A stretch of 64,000 nucleotides of DNA from Deroplatys truncata (lineage: Eukaryota; Arthropoda; Insecta; Mantodea; Mantidae): the NCBI GenBank assembly GCA_030765065.1, contig CM060990.1:661676618-661740617 (forward strand). Reading direction: 5' to 3'. The notes beneath the pieces are model-generated. The model was not told the DNA's origin and searched no databases. It saw only the letters and a list, made by a program, of their open reading frames with translations. Below are positions 24,225 to 34,714 of this stretch, in pieces; position 1 is the first letter of the stretch, and the number at the start of each line of letters is the position of its first letter. The translations under genes were made by a program, and so were the position numbers.

Positions 24225-24420
24225 GTAGGAAGCAAATGAAGCTCATGGTGGGTCTGATGACTGATCATGGGAATTTTAAAGGTGTCTGCATACTTGCAGA
24301 CAGCGGGGCTCTCAGAAGACCCAATATGCAGGATGTGTGTGTAGAGGAAACAGCCTCACACTTAAAATTCTAGTGTGAAGCGCTGAGATTTATTAGAGTT
24401 TAGGGAGGTGTTGATTAGAA
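24225..24420 (+). pseudogene. LINE ORF2 C-terminal fragment
   Basis: The frame reads GLMTDHGNFKGVCILADSGA, then RRPNMQDVCVEETASHL and, after a stop, CEALRF. This fits the tail found after RNase H in many insect LINEs (TGH-x-NF-x-G..S..CRxC..EETA.HhLCxCEAL). Only this tail survives. Confidence 0.45.
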
Positions 24421-25367
24421 GAAACAGGAAGGAAACCTTAAATAAACCTAAGATTTCGGTAGAAGTATATACCTCCTGTTCATCTCTCTGTAAAATATCT
24501 AATCTGTCTACCATTAAAATTAAAAAATTAAGACATTACAGCTTGAATGCATACATAAAACCAAAAATAGATTGGGAGCAATATCTATCACGCAGCATGC
24601 TGTTAATGACATTATTGGCGCTGCTGCTCGAATATGATCCCTTACACGCATCGCATCATGATACAAGTGTCTTTCAAGCTCCAATTTATCGACACACACT
24701 AATTATGGCCCGCCTAATAGGAAATACCCGTTTCTAATGCAAGGGTTAATAGCTCTTTCACCGTGTGCACCAAGGGGAGCGATGTGTATTGTGTTGCTTT
24801 CCCAGTATGATGCCAGGATTCCTGCTGTGACCTTGTATTTAATCAAGGTGCATTTATCCTCAGCTGAATTGCCTACTGCATGGAGGATAAAGTAAAGAAA
24901 ATCGTCATCGCCAAGCTACATTACATTTTATCATAGTTCTCCAAGTTCTAGTGAAGGTTATGAAATTTGTTTACATAGTTAATTTAGAACTTTCATTCCC
25001 TAAACCTAGATGTGGTGTTTTATAAACGGTTTACATTTTGCAACGAAAATGCTTTAGGAACTTAAAGATAATTAAGGTTGTAGTTTATCCCAATAAGGAA
25101 TGTTTTCAACTATATTCGTACTGAAAAGTTTGAGACCATTTAAATATTAATTGGAGATAGAACATTGCGGCCTTTTTCAGTAGCCTTCGCATACACTATC
25201 CTACTGGCCGTCACACCAAGGATAATAAAATAATAATGCGTGTTGTAACAGAGTTGCCACGTCTTTTTGCCTCAACTGCTCTAACTAGCCGCTGTCGTGA
25301 ACTTTCTCACACTGTTGGTTAATGTAGCGCATTAGTATTTGATTCTTAGACTTAAAGTGATATGAAT

Positions 25368-25416
<49 letters not shown>

Positions 25417-25700
25417 TATAGTCTACTTATTTCTACATTGTTGTGACATTTAACTAATGAGCAGTCGTAAACTTAAGTTGTGGTTCATACATAAAGACAC
25501 TGTTATAGCCAGAATGTAATATAATTATTAATCTAAGGGTTCTCAACCAGCAGGAACATAGCTCATTGGTAGTACTGCAACCTGTGAATCAAATAGCTAG
25601 AGTTATGCACGAAGATAGGCAGAATAGTAATGCATGGAGAGAACTGAGCTACACAAAAATGTTCGTCCTATATGGGCAAACTTTTCTGCTCCAGAATATA
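24421..25700. other. Unassigned sequence with (AAT)n
   Basis: Contains an (AAT)n microsatellite at 25372-25413. A 109-aa ORF at 24408-24737 has no support. Confidence 0.4.
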
Positions 25701-26101
25701 CAGTCGGGTGCAAAAAAAATGCCGATATGAGGAACGGCGGTTTAAGTTGGCAATCAATAATTAACACGCCTCTGCCGCGCCTTCCATCCCTCATTCGGTT
25801 ACAGAGGTTAATGCTTGAATGCCGAGCCAATAAGAGCCGGACTCATTCAGGGGCTAGTAGGACAGTCTTTGGGAGTCATATTGTTTCAACCATTTAGGTG
25901 ACACACAGATTCTCCATAGCTTTCATCGCCCAACTAGGCCTGACTTTTCTTCAAAGGGTAATGCTAGCGTATCGGACTTCAGGTAAAACCAATTAGAGGA
26001 AATCTCACCTAAGGCAGGCGCGGAACATAAATGATGAGGAGATTCTGCCAAAATTCAAGAATGAAAGACACCAAAAGCATCAGCACGTTTGCACTCGACT
26101 G
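25701..26101. mobile_element. CAGTCGGG MITE, copy A
   Basis: 401 bp between TA dinucleotides with ends CAGTCGGGTGCAAA and, mirrored, CAGTCGAGTGCAAA. The interior matches 45652-46043 throughout (for example GGTTTAAGTTGGCAATCAAT). No ORF is conserved between the copies, so apparent ORFs are chance. A Tc1/mariner-type MITE. Confidence 0.8.
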
Positions 26102-26103
26102 TA

Positions 26104-26509
26104 CAACCGAAGGCGCCAAAAGGATGATGTCCCTCGCTCCTAAAACCAAGGCGTATACGGCAGTATTTAGCTGTACTGTAAGTCATACACTTAAAGCTCT
26201 TGCTGTTTTCATATCAAGCAGATCACAGCTTGTAAATGTGCCCTGCGCGACTCCCAACTAGCCCGGCGTTAAAACCTAATCCTAGTAGGCATGTGTAGTA
26301 CTGTTCTATTTCTTTCTTTGGCTCAACTTTACAACACGTGACGCGAGATTTTTTCTATGTCCAACGTCTGTGGCATATTTTTTCGAAGTACAGCTTCACA
26401 TTCTTTGCTGAACTAAACTTTAACGAAACCTAATCACAGGTTATATCTGCCTAATGTCTTCTATTACTTCCTGGAAAGGATCTGCTGAGCGGTTCTTGGT
26501 GTCAGGATG

Positions 26510-26558
<49 letters not shown>

Positions 26559-26747
26559 TATGAGCATCAGGTGTACTCTGTATCATTGAGGCAAACCCAT
26601 AGATCTGTCTTATTAATCGGATGAGCCATTTCTAAAGGTTTTATTATTTGCAAGAATATCTCCAACATACAAACCTTGTTTCTCGCACTACAATAAATCC
26701 TATTTCACTGTGAAGTAGTTAGTATCTTTAAGTTTGGAAAGCCGATT
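26104..26747. other. Unassigned sequence with (CA)n
   Basis: Contains a (CA)n microsatellite at 26511-26556. No gene. The last bases before 26748 (AGTTTGGAAAGCCGATT) may be the start of the family B leader on the minus strand. Confidence 0.4.
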
Positions 26748-27585
26748 TGAAGTAGGAGTTGTATTATAGTTCAACTGTTCCGGTAGCCTTTGCCCCAAGT
26801 TTAAAAAAATATTAACTTTGTTGTTAAACTGCTTCTTTAAATACTTATGTTTGCCTCGGCTGCGTCAGTATTATTGTTAGAGACACGTTTCTCTTAGGCA
26901 GGGTTTTGGTACGACTAAGAATGTAGGCTTACACAGATTTTAAGTTTTAATTCACCCTTTTCTATTAATCCTTGACACAAATTAAATAGCACTTCACTGA
27001 TATAGAGAGCTGTAAGTTTCTTTTATTTAATACTTGCACTTTTTAACACGTATATTTATTCTTTTCGTCTCACACAAATACGTATTATATTTCTCTAGAG
27101 GACAAATCTTACATCCGGTTACTATCACGGTCTGCAGGCAACTGACTAGATTTCAACCGTCTAAACTTGTAAATCTCTGTATTTCAAGTCTCTGATTACC
27201 TAATTCTAGTTCAATAAAATACCTTCATTTAACAAAAACTTTTTCTGGTTGCTGATTGGCTATTTTTAAACTATCTCAAAATTTACATTATTGCTGCTCT
27301 AATAATGACTAGTAGCATTTAAACTCTCAAACTCATTATTGCCTCAAGGTTACCTCATTGTTAGCAACTTTAAACCTATTTCTCACAGGTCCTACATTAT
27401 TAAATTATGTAATACATTCACATAACATTATTAAACATGTTTACAATAAAATAAGCATATGCAATGACTGTTACATACATTTTACAAATTATTACGAACA
27501 CATATTGCTTCAAGGCAGGCTGTTATTGAATTTACGTATTATATAATTTAATTGAAATTATTCAAGTGTTAAAAATACTGCCTCA
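26748..27585 (-). mobile_element. Old LTR, family B copy 3
   Basis: On the minus strand it runs from TGAGGCAGTATTTTTAACAC (27585) to an ACTTCA end at 26748. It is then followed by AATCGGCTTTCCAAAC, a decayed primer-site region. It is homologous to the other two family B copies and lacks the solo LTR insertion of copy 1. No internal coding region. An old fossil. Confidence 0.65.
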
Positions 27586-28244
27586 ACTACCTGATCGTGA
27601 TTGTAAAGCAATAAAACCCGAGAGAAAGTATGGTCAGGAATTTTCAAGTGACCGGTTGATAATCGCTTCCAGATTGTGCGCATCACGCACCATTCCGCAT
27701 CCTGGAGCCGAGGGGTGCACATCGTCTTCAGGGACTACTGCTTCGGTCTTCTTGGGCAGCGCAGCACCATCGTGGGCGAGGCCAGCGCCTTCAACCGTCG
27801 CTTCGTGGGACACCTCAGCGGCAGCTAGCGGCATCTCCTGCAAGTTGCCTTTCCACCGGCAGCCATCACCATAGCGGCAAGCAGTGGGCACAGCACTTCT
27901 AGCTTGCCGCTCGGCCGCGAGAGTGCGAGCCGCCTTCACCTCTCCCACTGGCGGGCAGTGGACTTGCTTCCCCTTCTAGCCCGCCAGAAAAAAGCCCGGC
28001 CGGGAGAATCGTCGAGCGGAGCCGGGCAAGCAGTGGACTTAGCATCCCCTGATAGCTTGTCCTTGGTCTCTCGCTAAGGTCCAGCGGTAATTCTTGAGAA
28101 CAGGTTATCCCACATTTCTTACTACTCTCTGACTGTCATCTATTTTTCCAAGACTTGGACGCACTGACTGACGGACCACGAGACAGCGGGTTCGCAAGAC
28201 CACAGCCAAGGGTCAGGACCTCTGGTCCGGCACCCAGGGCCGAT

Positions 28245-29945
28245 ATGGCTCGTACAGGCGCCTCCCTCGCGGAGGTCCGGTCCTCTGCGGACAGCCGAAG
28301 GGCAACCGCGCCGACCCTTGACCCCAATGACGGGCAAGTACCAGCACCCAGCTCCTTCTCCTCTCCCATAACGGGAGCTTCAATCAAAGGTAGGTCCAAG
28401 GGACCTAAGAGGAAGGCTACGGCCCCTCAGAAGTTCACTGCCGGTGTAACACCAGCAATTCCCTCTCACCCCTCCTTCATCCCTCTGCCTGATTCGGAGG
28501 AGGAGGAGGAGTCCGACCTCGACGGCTTCACTGTCGTCGGGGGAAGGAAAAGGGCACCCCCGGGTTCCAAACCCAACTCGGGAGCTAGCTTGCAGCAACC
28601 ACCACCACAGGTTACCCAACAACCCCCATCCAAAAGGGCGGCCAAACTACCGCCGATCATAGCGGACTCCTTCAGAGACCATGTAGGACTTATGCGGCGG
28701 CTGGCGTCCAAGATCGCAGGCGGTTTTCAAGCCAGAAGAAAACCACATAAGGTCCACTTGCAGACCTTCACGCCCGAGGATTTCGAGGCGGCCAAGCAAG
28801 TCCTGAGGGACCTACAGATCCCTTTTTATTCATATTCACCGCAGCGCCCACACGTGGAGCGCCGAGTCATACGTGGGCTTGACTCTGAGTGCCACCCAGA
28901 CGACGTCAGGGCTGCGCCCTCAGAAGAGCACAACATCGTTGCATCGGCTGTGGCACAGCTGAGAAAGACAATCGTCACTGAGGAAGGCCCAGTGAAAGTC
29001 CCAATGCCTCTCTACCTCGTCGTTCTGGACAAGGTCCCTGGCGAGGTGACACAGCCCATTGACGCTGTTCGGGTGCTGTTCCACACGGTCGTAAAGGTTG
29101 AACGCTTTTACGGCCAAGGTGGACCAGTGCAATGCCACAGATGCATGGGCTTCCATCACTCCAGCCTGGCATGTGAGCGCAAGCTTGCATGCCTGCGCTG
29201 TGCTGGACCCCATCTTCTGCGGGATTGCGAAAAGGCACCCGAGGAGAAGACATGCGCTAACTGCCGCCAGGACCACGTCAGTGTCTACAAGGGCTGCGTG
29301 GCGAGGCAGAGGATAATCGAGAGCCGCCGAAAAGGAGCACCGGCACCGGCTACAGTCCGACCGGGAGTCTCCTTTGCGGCCGCTCACAAGAAGGCGGAGA
29401 CAACGCTACAAGGTGTGGGAGGAGCTTCGGCTCAGGAGGTGAGCACTGCAGCGACGCCAACAACACCGACGACGACTGCGACGTTACCCGAGGAAGTGCC
29501 AGAGCCGGGACAACAACAGCAACATCAGACAGCTCGACGAAAGAAAAACAAGAAGAAGAACAGCAAGAAAGGTCCTGCCTCTAACACCGAGCCGGGCCAA
29601 CCACAGGCACCGGCTGCACAACAGCCACAAGCCCCGCCCACAGTGGCGGCACAACAACCGACGGCCGCGGCAGTGACCACAACACCGGCTACTGCGACGA
29701 CCCACACACCGGCGCTCCCAGCATCATCGACGGCCTCATTAGCAGGCTTCGGTGACACAATTTCTCAGAGCGACATGGAAGAATTCCGGGCCCTATCCCT
29801 GTGGTTCGGTGATCTCATCAAAAGGGCCCTACCTGCACTCACGACCTGCAAGCTGCAGCTAGCCAACCCGCAGTTGAGCCCCATACAAAAGCACAAAGTC
29901 ATGCTCGAAACGCTGGAGCATTTGTTCCCTAATTCCGCTTCGTAA
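28245..29945 (+). CDS. LINE ORF1 protein, nucleic-acid binding
   Basis: ORF1 of the Jockey-like LINE packages and chaperones element RNA. The frame is open upstream to 28155, but the first ATG in it is 28245, giving 566 residues. Order of parts: a low-complexity N-terminus with an acidic EEEEESDLD patch; a region resembling the PRE_C2HC domain (about residues 195-290, RRVIRGLDSECHPDDVRA); three zinc knuckles at about 297-310 (CHRCMGFHHSSLAC), 316-328 (CLRCAGPHLLRDC) and 337-351 (CANCRQDHVSVYKGC); a basic run (RRKKNKKKNSKKG); a P/A/T-rich linker; and a short conserved-looking tail. It overlaps the ORF2 start by one base (TAATG), which suggests stop-restart translation of ORF2. The frame is intact although ORF2 is not. 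Confidence 0.8.
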   Translation: MARTGASLAEVRSSADSRRATAPTLDPNDGQVPAPSSFSSPITGASIKGRSKGPKRKATAPQKFTAGVTPAIPSHPSFIPLPDSEEEEESDLDGFTVVGGRKRAPPGSKPNSGASLQQPPPQVTQQPPSKRAAKLPPIIADSFRDHVGLMRRLASKIAGGFQARRKPHKVHLQTFTPEDFEAAKQVLRDLQIPFYSYSPQRPHVERRVIRGLDSECHPDDVRAAPSEEHNIVASAVAQLRKTIVTEEGPVKVPMPLYLVVLDKVPGEVTQPIDAVRVLFHTVVKVERFYGQGGPVQCHRCMGFHHSSLACERKLACLRCAGPHLLRDCEKAPEEKTCANCRQDHVSVYKGCVARQRIIESRRKGAPAPATVRPGVSFAAAHKKAETTLQGVGGASAQEVSTAATPTTPTTTATLPEEVPEPGQQQQHQTARRKKNKKKNSKKGPASNTEPGQPQAPAAQQPQAPPTVAAQQPTAAAVTTTPATATTHTPALPASSTASLAGFGDTISQSDMEEFRALSLWFGDLIKRALPALTTCKLQLANPQLSPIQKHKVMLETLEHLFPNSAS

Positions 29946-32617
29946 TGGCCTCCGGACGAGCTGCGTTCTGGAACGCAAATGGATTAAGGGGGCATTACCC
30001 CAGCGTACTTGAGTTTGTTAACTCCTACGGAATTGATATTCTAATGGTCTGTGAAACACACTTGATTGCTGGTACTAATTTTTCGCTGCCAAGTTACGTC
30101 ACCCATCGGCAAGATCGGGTCGGCCGACCGGGGGGCGGTACAACTATCCTCATTAAAAACCATATCACGCATACACCCTTCCCTCTCCCAGCACTACAGC
30201 ATGTGGAAGCCTGTGCCATTCGGCTTGCCATTGGCGGGCTAGACACACTGCTGATAGCGGTTTACGACCCTCCAGATCACCGCTTCTACGAAGCAGATTA
30301 CCGAACCCTACTTAACCTACACCCAGTGGTATGCATTGCAGGAGACCTCAGCGCGAAGGACGGGCTCTGGCACAGCCGCACGGTTAACCAGAAAGGCCAC
30401 GGACTCTACCGCCTCATCAGCGGAGACCCAAGCCTAATCGCGCACGGACCGAGAGGGCCTACGTTTCATCCGGCCCGCGGCAGGCCGGATATTCTCGACA
30501 TCATGATCACCAAAAACATCCCATTCCATCTAGAGCTCTCTGCGATAAACGAGCTGGATTCCGACCATGACCCTGTCCTGGTGGATTCCAACGTTTCAAT
30601 GCCAGCACTGGTCAGCCCAGACTGGGTAAACGAGGTCGACTGGGACGCAGCCGTCCAAGAATTGAACCGGTCTGTCGACCCGCGGCCACGTATCGACTCC
30701 ATCGATGCGCTGGAAGCGGCGGCGGCAGACTTCTCCCAACAGATCCTGACTGCGGTACGTGCACACACTCACCGCATCCCGCAACCCGAGAACCATTCCT
30801 AACGAACTCCGGCAGCTGCTAAAATCCAAGGCAACTGTACGGAAGCTATGGCAGCGTTTCCGCCATCCCAGGATAGGGGCAGTATACCAGCGGTTCAAAA
30901 CCCTGGCAAGGCGACTGCTCCCTGTGCACAGAAAGGAGGCCTGGGAAAGAACAATGGAGGCTGTAAACCTACAGGAAATGAAACCGTGGCGGATAATCAA
31001 ATCCTTGAGGAAGGATAAAACCCAGTACCAGCATCCTCTGCACGGCACTCGCGGGAGACTCGCATTCGAGCCCCGCGAAAAAGCCACGGTGTTTGCAGAC
31101 CATCTGGAACTTCAATTCGAACCGCGGGAGGACCCCCAGGACGAAGACTTCACTGAACTCGTGGAAGCGACTGTGGACCACCTCTATGAGGAACCACAAC
31201 CGCGCCACGAGGAGGTCCATCTTCCCATAGTCACCCCTAAACAGGTGGCTTCCGAAAACTCAACCCGAATAAATCCCCTGGACACGACGGCGTCACGGCG
31301 CCCATGCTCCAGCACCTTCCTAAGAAGGCCGTCATCCATTTGACGCGATTTTCAATGCATACCTTTACCTTCGTCACTTTCCAAGTAGTTGGAAAGAGGC
31401 GCGGGTGGTATGTATTTTAAAGCCCGGCAAGGATCCGGTCTTTCCATGCAGTTACCGCTCCATCAGCCTACTCCTAACCGTCTCAAAAGTCTTTGAGCGG
31501 TTGCTCCGAGCCCGCCTCAAACCTCTATTTGAGGAAAGGCAACTCCTACCGGACCATCAGTTTGGTTTTCGCCATGGGCACTCCACAACCCTGCAGTTAC
31601 TGCGATTGGCCGAGAAGGCCTCCCTGGGCTTCCAGGAGAACTTCAAGACCATAGCAGTGCTGCTGGACGTAGAGAAGGCTTTGCCACGACGTGGCACCAA
31701 GGCCTTTTGTACAAACCCAAGGAGTCAGACATCCCCCCGCCTATCTTGCCCTGATAAGCAGTTTCCTCCGGGATCGCACATTCAGGGTGAGAGTGGAGGG
31801 GAAGGATTCCTCAGTCCGTCCCATAGCCGCTGGAGTCCCGGAAGGCAGTGTACTGTCCCCGCTTCTCTTCGCGGCCTACATGTCGGACTTCCCCACGGAA
31901 CCCAGGACTGTTACGTGCCAATATGCCGACGATGTCCTCATAATGGCACAGAACAAGAATGCCCGATTCTGTTTCCCTCCACTACAGCAACAGCTCCGAG
32001 CCATTGGCAGGTGGAGCGAAAAGTGGAGGATGGCCATCAGCCCGGGGAAGAGCTCTGCGCTTCTCCTGGCGAAGGTCCGTAGGTGGCGGCCCGAGTGGCC
32101 TCTGAGGTTGCGGCGGAAGAGAATCCCCTGGGTTACCTCAGCCAAATACCTCGGAGTCACGCTCGACCGCGGCCTCACTTTCGCGCCACATGTCAGGGCA
32201 AAGGTCGGCCTCGGCCACTCCGCGCTCAGGCAGATGTACCCTGTATTCCGCTCCACAATGCCCATACGCCTCAAACTACGCCTATATCAGGAGATTATCC
32301 CGCCCCTGATTCTGTACGGCTGCGAGGTCTGGGGATCGGCGGCAGCGACCACCATCCGCAGACTGCAAACCGTTCAGAACAGGGCGCTTCGGATGATCTA
32401 TGATACCGGGCGTAGATTCCATTCACATATCCTACACACCCATTCCGGTCTCCCATACATCGTGGACGTGGTGCGGGAGAGAACCCGCACCATGTACACG
32501 AAACTCACCTACCACACCAACCAGCTGGTAAACTCTTTGGGCCGCTATGACCACAAGGCGCCACGGCGGAGAAAGAGCTACCGGTTGCCGAAAGACGGCT
32601 TGAGTCCCCGAGGCTGA
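29945..32617 (+). pseudogene. LINE ORF2, endonuclease-reverse transcriptase, frameshifted
   Basis: The ORF2 enzyme nicks target DNA and reverse-transcribes LINE RNA. The apurinic-type endonuclease occupies 29945-30750 (FWNANGLRGH, CETHL, GDLSAKDGLWHSR, LDSDHDPV); note GDLSA where GD-x-NA is usual, a lost active-site Asn. The reverse transcriptase follows: CILKPGKDPVFPCSYRSISL from about 31410, FGFRHGHSTTLQLL, AVLLDVEKA, then AGVPEGSVLSPLLF, CQYADDVLIMAQN (catalytic YADD near 31923) and AKYLGVTLDRGLTF, ending at TGA 32617. The frame changes around 30770, between 31230 and 31400, and around 31685, so at least three shifts separate otherwise well-kept motifs. There is no RNase H domain. The good preservation between shifts suggests loss was fairly recent. 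Confidence 0.8.
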
Positions 32618-32645
32618 GGTCTGCCAATCCCTGATTTCACAAACT

Positions 32646-32705
32646 TCCCCAAGTTAAGCAGCATTGGGCCCGGTCGCTAACTGGATGAGTGACCATCTAG
32701 CAGCG
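32646..32705 (+). repeat. 5S rRNA-like module 1
   Basis: Starting 28 nt after the ORF2 stop, AAGTTAAGCAGCATTGGGCC and then CTGGATGAGTGACC match the internal promoter region of 5S rRNA (A box, intermediate element and C box, canonically GAAGTTAAGC...GGATGGGTGACC). The outer parts of a 5S gene are missing, so this is a derived module and not an rRNA gene. Confidence 0.65.
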
Positions 32706-32752
32706 ACCCGCCCTGCCGCCAGCTTGATTACCCCCATCCCATTACCTGCATT

Positions 32753-32765
32753 CCCATCTTGCTTT
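32753..32765 (+). repeat. Target-site duplication of the I-like LINE (left copy)
   Basis: CCCATCTTGCTTT here is repeated exactly at 38805-38817 and brackets the I-like LINE. Joining the flanks restores continuous sequence 3' of the Jockey-like LINE. Confidence 0.9.
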
Positions 32766-33402
32766 CCCCCCCAGGGGCTCACCTTTTGTGAGTACGGGTT
32801 AGGCGCACCCGGGGTACCCGAGCCAATCATCGCCATCATCATCCTTCCACCCCCGTCCGGTCCAGGTGGGTTCGTTCTCGTGACCGGGGGAATCAAGGTA
32901 GGCTCTCGTGCGTTCTGTGCATTTCATATCATGTCGCCCCTCGCCATCGTTTCTTTCTTCGCTTTTACTTCTGCACATTTCGCACCACGTCCATTCATTT
33001 ACGCATCTCTTTTTCTTCCTCGCCGGCCTACCTTGCATCCGAAACGCCCACACAGTTTTAGTTTCTTTTATCTTTCTTTTATTCCTCCGTGGACACAGCC
33101 TGACGGATACCCGCGCACCAGGTGCGCAGCTGGGTGAGTGGGTAATGGCGTCATCCCCACCACCCGGGGTCGTCATGTAGGGTTTGTGTTCGTATCCGCT
33201 GTTCAACTGCAGTCCCGCGGGGGGGGCCATTGCATGAGCTGCTGACTTCTGACGGCGATTGGGTCCCTCTATCTATGTTCCGGGAGGTGTGACCCTGGGG
33301 TGAGTCTGGTATAGATAGGCCACTCACCCAAGCCGGGGTAACGCCCGAGAAGTCAGAGCCCGAGGTCGGAGACGGTTGCAATGGTGGAGGATTTATTTCG
33401 CT

Positions 33403-34692
33403 ATGGAGCACCCTTCCTGCATTAATACTAACAAGCGCCGAAAAGTTTATGTAACAGAAGTGACACCACCGACAACTGGTTGTTACTTGGTCATTTCACG
33501 AACCGAAGAAGGACAAAGTTTTGAGAAGGTGAACCCTTTCATCATTCAAAAGGGCATTGATGCTATTGCTGTTGCGGTTCAGTCCTGCACTCGTCCACGG
33601 AATGGTTCCTTATTAACCCAAACGAAATCCGATCAGCAAAGTAAGACCTTGTTGCGCGCTACGCTTCTCCACGACTATCCCATCCGAGTGGAGAAGCACC
33701 GCAGATTGAATTCCTGTCGAGGCGTCATTACCACCCATAGCCTCGATGGTATATCGGACGAGGACCTGGTAGAATATCTTGCAGACCAGAAAGTGACAGC
33801 GGTCCATCGAGTGCAGGCCAAACGCGACGGCGTATTGGTACCCACTCGTACCCTGTTTATTACATTTGATGGCGTCGATCTGCCCACGAGCATTTCCGCA
33901 GGGTACGAACGGATTTCTGTGAGGCCTTATATTCCTAGACCTCTGCGTTGTTTTAAATGCCAACGTTTTGGGCATACGCAAGTCTCCTGTAAGAGTGCCG
34001 TTAACATCTGTGCAACATGTAGCCAGCCCTCACACGAAGGTACCTGTTCAACAGCCCCCGTCTGCGTTAATTGTAAAGGGTCTCATTCTGCTTCGTTTGC
34101 CGACTGTCCGCGGTACTTGGACGAGAAGGCGATCCAGGAGATCCGGGTGAAGGAAAAACTCTCCTTCGCTGAAGCCCGGAGGCGTTACCATGCGCGCCAA
34201 CCTTCACTCCTGCGATCTGGCACATTCAGTTCTGTTGTTGCCTCGCCAGTACCACGAGTAGATGCCGAAACTCAGACTTGGACCATGACAGGATTAACCG
34301 CCACTACCATCCGGCCGTCCATTAAAGCTACTGTTACCAAGCCCTATAAGCCTGGTCCAAAATCAATGAAGTCGCAAGCCGCTGAAAAGAAGCCCAAGCA
34401 GAAACTTCGTAGGGAAGATTTTTTGAAAGACCCTCCGCGTGCGCGCGGGAACAATAGTTCACCTTCTCCTCCTCGGAGGTCGCTGTCCCAGGAAGGTCCT
34501 GGGACAAGCCGCGCTCAGCGGCACCCCTCACCCATCGCCACCCAGAACCGATTCACGGCGCTTGAATCGGTTTCTGGCTCTGAGCGCGTGGGCCCTCCCT
34601 CCGAGGAAGCTATGGAGTCTGACCAACTCCATACCAAAAGCCTGAGCCCCAAGGTTAAACAAAAGGTAATTTTAAGCCGCCCTTCTAAGTAG
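33403..34692 (+). CDS. I-like LINE ORF1, Gag-like zinc-knuckle protein
   Basis: The RNA-binding structural protein of the I-like LINE. The open frame starts upstream at 33376, but the first ATG is 33403, giving 429 residues. An RNA-recognition-like N-terminal half (around GVITTHSLDGISDEDLVEYL) precedes three CCHC knuckles at about residues 183-196 (CFKCQRFGHTQVSC), 203-215 (CATCSQPSHEGTC) and 221-235 (CVNCKGSHSASFADC). The C-terminal 190 residues are basic and rich in P, S and R, as expected of a disordered RNA-binding tail. The order matches ORF1 proteins of I, Jockey and R1 LINEs. No internal stop. It ends 22 bp before ORF2, so ORF2 probably relies on reinitiation. Confidence 0.85.
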   Translation: MEHPSCINTNKRRKVYVTEVTPPTTGCYLVISRTEEGQSFEKVNPFIIQKGIDAIAVAVQSCTRPRNGSLLTQTKSDQQSKTLLRATLLHDYPIRVEKHRRLNSCRGVITTHSLDGISDEDLVEYLADQKVTAVHRVQAKRDGVLVPTRTLFITFDGVDLPTSISAGYERISVRPYIPRPLRCFKCQRFGHTQVSCKSAVNICATCSQPSHEGTCSTAPVCVNCKGSHSASFADCPRYLDEKAIQEIRVKEKLSFAEARRRYHARQPSLLRSGTFSSVVASPVPRVDAETQTWTMTGLTATTIRPSIKATVTKPYKPGPKSMKSQAAEKKPKQKLRREDFLKDPPRARGNNSSPSPPRRSLSQEGPGTSRAQRHPSPIATQNRFTALESVSGSERVGPPSEEAMESDQLHTKSLSPKVKQKVILSRPSK

Positions 34693-34714
34693 ACAGTTTA
34701 TCCCTTTTTTCTTA

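Larger units (their letters stand above)
27640..32765 (+). mobile_element. Jockey-like LINE with broken ORF2
   Basis: A GC-rich island, unlike its surroundings, contains a 5' leader (about 27640-28244), ORF1 with three CCHC knuckles, and an ORF2 with endonuclease and reverse transcriptase but no RNase H. This fits the Jockey group. The two ORFs overlap at TAATG. The left end is uncertain because no target duplication was found. The 3' region carries 5S rRNA-like sequence and is interrupted by an I-like LINE at 32766, continuing beyond 38804. Dead as it stands because ORF2 is shifted in several places. Confidence 0.8.

Noticed and set aside
27566-27874. 102-aa ORF in the 5' leader of the first LINE
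   Set aside because: Proline/serine-rich low-complexity reading of GC-rich leader, starting inside the neighbouring old LTR.
28380-29758. Several long minus-strand and alternate-frame ORFs over the first LINE
   Set aside because: Shadows of the GC-rich ORF1 frame without motifs.
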